From Armatimonadota bacterium (GTDB lineage: Bacteria; Sysuimicrobiota; Sysuimicrobiia; Sysuimicrobiales; Humicultoraceae), in contig JAVHLY010000024.1 of NCBI GenBank assembly GCA_031081585.1, positions 1-47,447 of the forward strand: a stretch of DNA of 47,447 nt, given 5' to 3'. Under the pieces are notes generated by a model, which saw only the letters and a program-made list of their open reading frames with translations, was not told where the DNA came from and searched no databases. Of this stretch, positions 41,929 through 47,447 are shown piece by piece. Each line of letters opens with the position of its first letter. Within the stretch, counting starts at the first letter, position 1. The position numbers were made by a program, and so were the translations under genes.

Positions 41929-42435
41929 TCACGGCCCATAGACGACGCGGACCTGGTCGCGGTCCTGCGGCACGTAGGCGAGGGGGTCGCGGACCTCCCG
42001 GCCGTTCACCAGGACGCGCAGGTGCGCCTGCCGCCCGTCGGGGCAGCGCTCCCCGTCCCGCAAGGTCCGCCCGTCGGGCAAGGAGAGCGTGGAAGGGGTG
42101 AGGCGCATGCCGACGCTGCGGAAGAACGCGCCAAGCGACGCCGCCCGACCGCTGGTCTCGCGCGTGCTCGGGTGAATGTGGATCACCCCGTCGCCGTGCG
42201 TGTGGACGTCGCCCGGAGAGGGCGGGAACGGCGGTTGCACCGTCCCGCACACTTCCAGGGTGAAGCGGGCGTGCCAGTGATCCCCCACGCGAGGCAGGCG
42301 CGGCTGGCGGGCCAGGGCCGCCACCATGAGGATGAAGGCGGCCGCCACCACCGCGGCGACAAGCCAGGGGAGGTAGCCCCGCCGCCGGCCGGCCGGCTGG
42401 CGGGGACGGGCGCGGGCGCGGTGTTTGCGGGTCAC
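41929..42435 (-). CDS. Membrane-anchored His-rich conserved hypothetical protein
   Basis: A 168-residue protein with a basic N-terminus (1-20), one membrane helix (~22-42) and an external domain. Right after the helix it has GDHWHARFTLEVCGTV, then DVHTHGDGVIHIHP: a cluster of HxH pairs with one Cys, suggesting metal binding (copper or zinc). I recall similar His-rich, one-helix proteins in Actinobacteria annotated only as hypothetical. The C-terminal half has LSLPDGRTLRDGERCPDGRQAHLRVLVNG. Function unknown. GTG start at 42435. It is divergent from the phosphatase-superfamily gene. Confidence 0.75.
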   Translation of the reverse strand: MTRKHRARARPRQPAGRRRGYLPWLVAAVVAAAFILMVAALARQPRLPRVGDHWHARFTLEVCGTVQPPFPPSPGDVHTHGDGVIHIHPSTRETSGRAASLGAFFRSVGMRLTPSTLSLPDGRTLRDGERCPDGRQAHLRVLVNGREVRDPLAYVPQDRDQVRVVYGP

Positions 42436-42518
42436 GCCGTCATTCTATCCGCCGGCGAGGTTGCCGCTCCCTGCCGCTCGGACCGACCGCCGGCAAGGGG
42501 AACGACCCGACGGCCCGA

Positions 42519-44297
42519 ATGGTTCCGGGGATGAGCCCGATGCGCCTGCGGGTGGGCCGCCCGCTCGCCGTCCTCCTCCTTGCGCTCATGCTGGTGCTGG
42601 CCGGGCTCGGCGCGCGGGCCCTGGCCGTGCGGACCTGGAATGCGGTCGTCGAGTACCGCACGCCGTTCGCTGCTCCGCTCCCGCCCGCGCCGGGCGGCCC
42701 CGGCCCGGCGCGGCGGGCGCTCCTCATCGTCGCGGACGGCCTGCGTGTCGACACCTTCGCCGGCATGGCCGTGCGCGAGCGGTTCCAGACCCGCGCCGCG
42801 CTGGGGAGGGCCTGGGCCACGCCGCCGACGCTCTCGTACCCCGGGTGGACGGCCATCGCCACCGGTGCCCCACCGGAGATCAGCGGGGTGACGACGAACT
42901 GGCACCGCGGCCCCGTGCGCGTGGATTCGCTCTTCGCCGCCGCCCGGCGCGCCGGGCACCGCACGGCCGCCGCCGGGCACCCCGGGTGGCGCCAGCTCTT
43001 CGGCGGTGACCTGGACGAGGTCGTGGCGGTCCCCGACCCACCCCTGACCGACCTGGCCGCCATCCACCAGACCACCATCGCGGTGGCCCGCGCCGGCGAG
43101 CGCTTCCTGCGCGAGGGCACGGCCGCCCTCATCCTCCTCCACTTCCCGGCCCCGGACCTGATGGCGCATGGCTACGGCGTGCGCAGCCAGCCCTACGCCG
43201 ACACGGTGCGCGTGCTGGACGAGGAGCTGGGGCGGCTGCTCGCTCGAGTGGACCTCGCCACCACGGCCGTGCTGCTGACCGCGGACCACGGCCACCTGGA
43301 CCGCGGGGGGCACGGCGGCGCCGAGGAGGTCGTCCGGGCGGTGCCGCTCCTGCTGGCCGGCCCCGGGGTGGCGGCGGGGGAAGGGTTCGAGGCGCGCCAC
43401 GCAGACCTCGCCCCCACGCTGGCCGCCCTGCTGGGCCTGCCCATCCCCAGCCACAGCGTGGGCCGCCCGCTCATCGAGGCCTTCACGGCGATGCCGGAGG
43501 GGCTGGACCGGCGGTGGGGGCAGCAGCAGGCGGCCATCTTCGGGGTCTACGCGCAGGTGGCGCTGCGCCGGCACGCGCCCGTCTTCACCACGCCGCTGGG
43601 GACGGCCACCCCCGAGGAGGCGCTCATGGCCGCCGCCGACGACCTGGCCCGGCAGATGTCGGAGTGGCGCGAGCGGGGGCTTGGGCGCGAGCGCCGGTCA
43701 CGCCTGCCGGGAGCCCTCGTCCTGGGGCTCGTGCCGCTGGCGGGGCTGCTGGCCTACCGCCCGCGACGAGACCTGCTGCCGGCGGCGGCCGGAGCCGCCG
43801 TCTTCTTCGTCGTGGCGCTGGGGCTGTACGTCGGCCGCGGGTACACCTTCTCGCTGAGCGTCATCAACCGGGAGGACCTGTTGCGGCCGTTCTTCGACGA
43901 GCGTGCCCGCGAGGCGGCCCTGGCGCTGGCCGCCGCCGCCTTCGTGGCCGGGTGGGCCGCCCGGCGGCGCGGGGCGGCCACGGGAGCGGTGGCGGGGCTC
44001 ACCGCCGCCTACCTCGTCGCCTGGGTCGTCCTGCTCCACGCCCTGCACTTCTGGGTGCTGTGGGGCTTCCGCTTCCCCTGGTACCTCCCGGACCTGGGGC
44101 ACGGGTTCCGGTTCTACCTGAGCCTGGTGGCGATGGTGCCGGTCGGGGTGCTGGCGCCGGTGACGCCCGTGATCGGGCTCGTGGGGTACGCGGTGGGGAG
44201 GGGCATGGAGTGGGTCAGGCGAGGTCGCGCGCCGATGCGGCGCGCGACTACACCGGGTACCCCATCGCCTGGAGCATCTCCCGGCCCTCCTGGGTGA
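42519..44297 (+). CDS. Alkaline-phosphatase-superfamily membrane protein (type I phosphodiesterase-like)
   Basis: A 592-residue protein. After an N-terminal helix (~15-37) comes an external phosphodiesterase/sulfatase-fold domain (~65-330) with ALLIVADGLRVDTF (metal Asp), TPPTLSYPGWTAIATG (likely Thr/Ser nucleophile region), FPAPDLMAHGYG (Asp/His ligands) and TADHGHLDRGGHGG. The C-terminal third holds about five hydrophobic helices, as in GPI-ethanolamine-phosphate-transferase-like or LTA-type envelope enzymes. It could transfer or remove phospho-groups on surface polymers; the substrate is unknown. The start may be 42519, 42531 or 42540. The last 50 bases overlap the convergent DUF59 gene and encode a Pro/Gly tail. 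Confidence 0.85.
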   Translation: MVPGMSPMRLRVGRPLAVLLLALMLVLAGLGARALAVRTWNAVVEYRTPFAAPLPPAPGGPGPARRALLIVADGLRVDTFAGMAVRERFQTRAALGRAWATPPTLSYPGWTAIATGAPPEISGVTTNWHRGPVRVDSLFAAARRAGHRTAAAGHPGWRQLFGGDLDEVVAVPDPPLTDLAAIHQTTIAVARAGERFLREGTAALILLHFPAPDLMAHGYGVRSQPYADTVRVLDEELGRLLARVDLATTAVLLTADHGHLDRGGHGGAEEVVRAVPLLLAGPGVAAGEGFEARHADLAPTLAALLGLPIPSHSVGRPLIEAFTAMPEGLDRRWGQQQAAIFGVYAQVALRRHAPVFTTPLGTATPEEALMAAADDLARQMSEWRERGLGRERRSRLPGALVLGLVPLAGLLAYRPRRDLLPAAAGAAVFFVVALGLYVGRGYTFSLSVINREDLLRPFFDERAREAALALAAAAFVAGWAARRRGAATGAVAGLTAAYLVAWVVLLHALHFWVLWGFRFPWYLPDLGHGFRFYLSLVAMVPVGVLAPVTPVIGLVGYAVGRGMEWVRRGRAPMRRATTPGTPSPGASPGPPG

Positions 44298-44568
44298 GCC
44301 GGTCGGGCGTCCAGGGCGGGGACCAGACGAAGTCCACCGTCACGGTCTGGGCGCCGAGGGCCTTGACCTTCTCCTCGATCTCGGCGGCGATGGCCGGGCC
44401 GATGGGGCAGCCCAGCGCGGTGAGGGTCATCTTGATGGCCACGGCCGCGTCGGTCACCGTCAGGTCGTAGACCAGTCCCAGGTCCCAGATGTTCACGGGG
44501 ATCTCCGGGTCGTAGACGGTCTTGAGGACCTCCACGACCTGGTCGCGGTCGAGCGTCACCATGGCCAT
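44248..44568 (-). CDS. DUF59/MIP18-family iron-sulfur assembly protein (SufT/PaaD-like)
   Basis: A 106-residue protein: LKTVYDPEIPVNIWDLGLVYDL is the hallmark of the MIP18/DUF59 family, and TALGCPIGPAI carries the conserved Cys. FVWSPPWTPDRLTQEGREMLQAMG ends it. Members help insert Fe-S clusters into target proteins. No suf genes are nearby. The ATG at 44568 is chosen because a TACAAT -10 ends 7 bases before it, predicting a leaderless mRNA; GTG at 44571 or ATG at 44562 are alternatives. Confidence 0.92.
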   Translation of the reverse strand: MAMVTLDRDQVVEVLKTVYDPEIPVNIWDLGLVYDLTVTDAAVAIKMTLTALGCPIGPAIAAEIEEKVKALGAQTVTVDFVWSPPWTPDRLTQEGREMLQAMGYPV

Positions 44569-44575
44569 CACGCAT

Positions 44576-44581
44576 ATTGTA
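44576..44581 (-). promoter_or_regulatory. -10 box for the DUF59 gene
   Basis: The minus strand reads GGCTACAATATGCG. TACAAT is followed 7 bases later by the ATG at 44568, so the start of transcription should fall on or next to the start codon. No Shine-Dalgarno fits between, and no -35 box is seen. Confidence 0.5.
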
Positions 44582-44649
44582 GCCTACGGGCGGTCCCGCA
44601 TGGTCCCCACCCAGGGGGCGGGGAGCCGTGGCGCGAAGAGGAGTCCACC

Positions 44650-47397
44650 ATGACCTGGCTGTGGCGGGTGCTGCTGGTCGCGCTGGTCGTCGTCCTCTTC
44701 ATCCTCGCCCCCACCCTGGCGCGCTGGTACACCGACTGGCTGTGGTTCGGCGAGGTGGGCTACCGCCGCGTCTTCTGGGTGCCGCTCCTCTCCCGCATCG
44801 GTGTCACCCTCGTGGTGGGTGGCGTGCTCTTCCTGCTGCTCTCCCTGAACGCCCTGCCGCTGCTACGGCGCCCGCCGGCCGGCGAGGTCGTCGATATGGT
44901 GCGGACGCCCCGCGGCTTCCGCCGCCGCCGCGCGCCCACCCTGTTGCCGCGCTGGGTCACGCTGGGGCTGGCGGCACTGGCCTTCGTGGCAGGGCTGGGG
45001 GCCTCGGAGCGGTGGCCGATGTTCCAGCAGTTCGTGCACGCCCGGCCCTTCGGCGTGCCCGACCCGCTCTTCGGCATCGACGCCGGGTTCTTCGTCTTCC
45101 GCCTCCCCGTCTACCAGTGGGTCGCCCAGTTCCTCTTCGCCTGGCTCGTGGTGACACTCATCGCGGTGGGGGCGGGCTACCTGCTGCAGCTCGCGCCGGC
45201 GGCGGTGCGAGGCGCCTGGCCGCCCCCGCCGCGCGTCCGCGTCCACCTCTCGCTGCTACTCGGCCTGCTCCTGCTGGTCCGCGGCTGGGGCTTCTGGCTC
45301 GACAGCTTCGCCCTCGTCTACGCCCCGGGCGGGATCGTGGCGGGGGCGGGCTACACCGACGTCCACGTGGTCCTGCCGGCCCTGCGGGTGCTGGCGGTCC
45401 TCTTCCTGGTGGCCGGGCTCCTGCTGCTGGCCAACGTGCGCCTGCGCACCCTGCGCTTCGCCGCCGGGGTGCTGCTGCTCACCCTGGCGGCCTGGTTCGT
45501 GGGGCTGCGGGTGCTGCCCGGGTTCGTGCAGACCTTCCGGGTCAAGCCGAGCGAGCTGACCCTGGAGGCCCCCTACATCCGCCGCGGCATCCAGGGGACG
45601 CTGGCGGGCTTCGGCCTCACCCGCGTGCGCGAGGTGGACTTCCCCGGCGGGGCCGTCACCGCCGCGGACCTGCAGCGTCACCACGACACGGTGGAGAACG
45701 TGCGCCTGTGGGACTACCGGCCGCTGCTGCAGGCCTACCGGCAGCTCCAGTCACTGCGGCAGTACTACACCTTCCTCGACGTGGACATCGACCGCTACCG
45801 GGTGGAGGGAGCCCAACGGCAGGTGATGCTCTCCGCGCGGGAGCTGGACATCGAGCGCCTCACCGCCCCGGCCCGCTCCTGGGTGAACGAACACCTGGTC
45901 TTCACCCACGGCTTCGGCCTGGTGATGAGCCCGGTGAACCGCATCTCCGAGGAGGGGATGCCGGAGTTCTGGCTGCGGGACATCCCGCCGCGGGGCCTGC
46001 CGGAGCTGGCGGTGCGCGAGCCGCGCCTCTACTTCGGCGAGCGCACCGACCGCTACGTCATCGTGAACACCCGGGTGCAAGAGTTCGACTACCCGCGCGG
46101 GGACGAGAACGTCTACACCACCTACGGCGGGCGGGGCGGCATCCGTCTCTCCTGGCTGCGCCGGCTGGCCTTCGCCTACCGCTTCGCCGACCTGAAGCTG
46201 GCCCTCTCCGGCGACATCGGCCCCCAGAGCCGCATCCTCTTCGCCCGTACCGTCCGCACGCGGCTGGAGCGCATCGCCCCCTTCCTGCGCTACGACCGCG
46301 ACCCGTACCTGGTGCTGGCCGACGGCCGCCTCTACTGGATCGTGGACGCCTACACCACCTCGAGCCGCTACCCTTACAGCACGCCGCTCGGGGGGATCAA
46401 CTACATCCGCAACTCGGTGAAGGTGGTGGTGGACGCCTACCACGGCACGGTGGACTTCTACCTGGTCGACCCCACGGACCCGGTGGCGCAGGCCTTCGCC
46501 GGCGTCTTCCCCGAGCTCTTCAAGCCGGCCGGCGCCGTCCCGCCCGCCATCGCCGCCCACTTCCGCTACCCCGTCGACCTCTTCGAGGTCCAGGCGCGCG
46601 TCTACAGCACCTTCCACATGCGCGACCCGCGGGTCTTCTACAACCGGGAGGACATCTGGGCGATCCCCAACGAGGTCTTCGGCGACGAGACGGTCCCGGT
46701 GGAGCCGTACTACGTGACGATCCGCGTCGATCCCGACCCGCGGGCGCGGCCGGAGTTCGTCCTCATCCTGCCGTTCACGCCGGCCAACCGGGACAACCTG
46801 GTGGGGTGGATGGCGGCGCGCAACGACCCCCCGCACTACGGAGAGATCCTGGTCTACCGTTTCCCCAAGCAGTCGATCGTCTTCGGCCCCATGCAGGTGG
46901 AGTCGCGCATCAACCAGGACCCGCACATCTCCCAGCAGATCACGCTGTGGAACCAGGAGGGGTCGCGGGTCATCCGCGGCAACCTGCTGGTCATCCCCAT
47001 CGAGCAGGGGCTGCTCTACGTCGAACCCCTCTTCCTGCAGGCGACGCGCAGCCAGCTCCCCGAGCTGAAGCGGGTGATCGTGGCCACGGGGCCGCGCATC
47101 CAGATGGCGGAGACCCTGGAGGCCGCCCTGGCCGCGGTCGTGGGCGGGCGCCCGGCGCCGCCGGGCGCCGCGACGGGCCCACCGGCTCCGGGCCCGCCCG
47201 TTCGGGGCCCGGCTGCCCCGGGGCCGCCAGGCTCCGCAGGGCCGGGGACGGCGGCGGAGCGGGAGCGGCTCGCCCGGGAGGCGCTGGAGGTCTACCGGCG
47301 CGCGCGTCAGCGGCTGGCCGCGGGGGACTTCCAGGGGTACGGCGAGGAGATCGAGCGGCTGGGGCGGATCCTCGAGCGACTGGCAGGAACCCGGTAG
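44650..47397 (+). CDS. UPF0182-family large membrane protein
   Basis: A 915-residue protein of the UPF0182 (COG1615) family found in actinobacteria, cyanobacteria and several Gram-positive-related thermophiles. Seven or so N-terminal helices (~5-300: LARWYTDWLWFGEVGYRRVFW, FGIDAGFFVFRLPVYQW) are followed by a long soluble region with NVRLWDYRPLLQAYRQLQSLRQYY, YGGRGGIRLSW, RYPYSTPLGGINYIRNSVKVVVDAYHG and YVEPLFLQAT. A Pro/Gly/Ala linker (~835-870) and a short C-terminal helical domain end it. Function is unknown; an envelope or transport role is assumed. ATG at 44650 with GAAGAGGAG upstream. Confidence 0.95.
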   Translation: MTWLWRVLLVALVVVLFILAPTLARWYTDWLWFGEVGYRRVFWVPLLSRIGVTLVVGGVLFLLLSLNALPLLRRPPAGEVVDMVRTPRGFRRRRAPTLLPRWVTLGLAALAFVAGLGASERWPMFQQFVHARPFGVPDPLFGIDAGFFVFRLPVYQWVAQFLFAWLVVTLIAVGAGYLLQLAPAAVRGAWPPPPRVRVHLSLLLGLLLLVRGWGFWLDSFALVYAPGGIVAGAGYTDVHVVLPALRVLAVLFLVAGLLLLANVRLRTLRFAAGVLLLTLAAWFVGLRVLPGFVQTFRVKPSELTLEAPYIRRGIQGTLAGFGLTRVREVDFPGGAVTAADLQRHHDTVENVRLWDYRPLLQAYRQLQSLRQYYTFLDVDIDRYRVEGAQRQVMLSARELDIERLTAPARSWVNEHLVFTHGFGLVMSPVNRISEEGMPEFWLRDIPPRGLPELAVREPRLYFGERTDRYVIVNTRVQEFDYPRGDENVYTTYGGRGGIRLSWLRRLAFAYRFADLKLALSGDIGPQSRILFARTVRTRLERIAPFLRYDRDPYLVLADGRLYWIVDAYTTSSRYPYSTPLGGINYIRNSVKVVVDAYHGTVDFYLVDPTDPVAQAFAGVFPELFKPAGAVPPAIAAHFRYPVDLFEVQARVYSTFHMRDPRVFYNREDIWAIPNEVFGDETVPVEPYYVTIRVDPDPRARPEFVLILPFTPANRDNLVGWMAARNDPPHYGEILVYRFPKQSIVFGPMQVESRINQDPHISQQITLWNQEGSRVIRGNLLVIPIEQGLLYVEPLFLQATRSQLPELKRVIVATGPRIQMAETLEAALAAVVGGRPAPPGAATGPPAPGPPVRGPAAPGPPGSAGPGTAAERERLAREALEVYRRARQRLAAGDFQGYGEEIERLGRILERLAGTR

Positions 47398-47431
47398 CGG
47401 CCGGAGGTCGGGCGTCCTGCCGCCCGCCCCG

Positions 47432-47447
47432 TGTCCCGTCGTCTAGC
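47432..47447 (+). tRNA. Possible 5' end of a tRNA-Glu gene cut by the window edge
   Basis: The last bases, ...TCCCG-TCGTCTAGC, match the U8-C9 and D-stem start (TCGTCTAG) that is highly characteristic of bacterial tRNA-Glu, preceded by a plausible seven-base acceptor strand. Only 16 bases are visible, and the first acceptor base would be T instead of the usual G, so this needs the flanking sequence. Confidence 0.35.

Overview
This window is bacterial, very GC-rich (roughly 70% by eye) and densely coding, with no insertion sequence, prophage or CRISPR array. The order transaldolase-rho-rpmE-...-prfA-prmC-tsaC-rpiB-upp-dCMP deaminase matches the Bacillus-type core cluster. An SLH-domain surface protein and stand-alone accDABC genes are also present. 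Together these suggest a deep-branching, GC-rich, Gram-positive-related lineage (Bacillati/Terrabacteria grade). A poorly studied candidate phylum is possible, but the sequence alone does not settle it.

Layout. 1-3.7 kb: the end of an MFS transporter, an SPFH/band-7 protein, a ROK sugar kinase and a LysR regulator. 3.8-11.8 kb: a plus-strand peptide-utilisation run (M24 Xaa-Pro peptidase, DppC-type permease, SBP_bac_5 binding protein, DppB-type permease, MATE/MOP-fold exporter, S9-family peptidase), divergent from the LysR gene. No transporter ATPase is present. 11.8-15.5 kb: accC, accB, accA and accD on the minus strand. 15.6-20.2 kb: an HtrA protease, a GH3 glycosidase and argS. 20.2-21.8 kb: an SLH/BsuPI surface protein behind a long, heavily structured 5' leader. 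21.8-30.4 kb: the core information-processing cluster, interrupted by a LysM-M23 hydrolase and a truncated PaaK/CapK-like gene. 30.5-32.6 kb: a Pit phosphate transporter and its DUF47 partner, divergent from an arsenate-reductase gene. 32.6-36.2 kb: rplY/ctc, pth, a YedY-like molybdoenzyme, an MFS exporter and a HIT protein. 36.2-39.9 kb: an overlapping minus-strand set (KAS II, SRPBCC, FAD oxidoreductase, methyltransferase) that looks like a small biosynthetic pathway. 40.1-47.4 kb: envelope-related genes (AMIN/NAGPA-domain protein with an attenuator-like leader, His-rich membrane-anchored protein, alkaline-phosphatase-superfamily membrane protein, DUF59 protein, UPF0182 protein).

The main discovery candidate is at 32196-32594. 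A thioredoxin-coupled ArsC/LMW-PTP-fold gene has an in-frame TGA exactly where the catalytic P-loop cysteine belongs, and everything downstream is intact. The simplest reading is a selenocysteine-containing arsenate reductase, apparently made from a leaderless transcript and placed next to a phosphate transporter through which arsenate could enter. Its selenocysteine machinery must lie outside this window.

Second-tier candidates are two structured leaders that I could not match to any RNA class I know. One (about 20273-20586) precedes the SLH/BsuPI gene. The other (about 41665-41830, minus strand) has a perfect Shine-Dalgarno sequence, a 14-codon ORF and an intrinsic terminator, and precedes the NAGPA gene. 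Several promoters have a near-perfect TATAAT placed so close to the start codon that leaderless or near-leaderless transcription looks common here.
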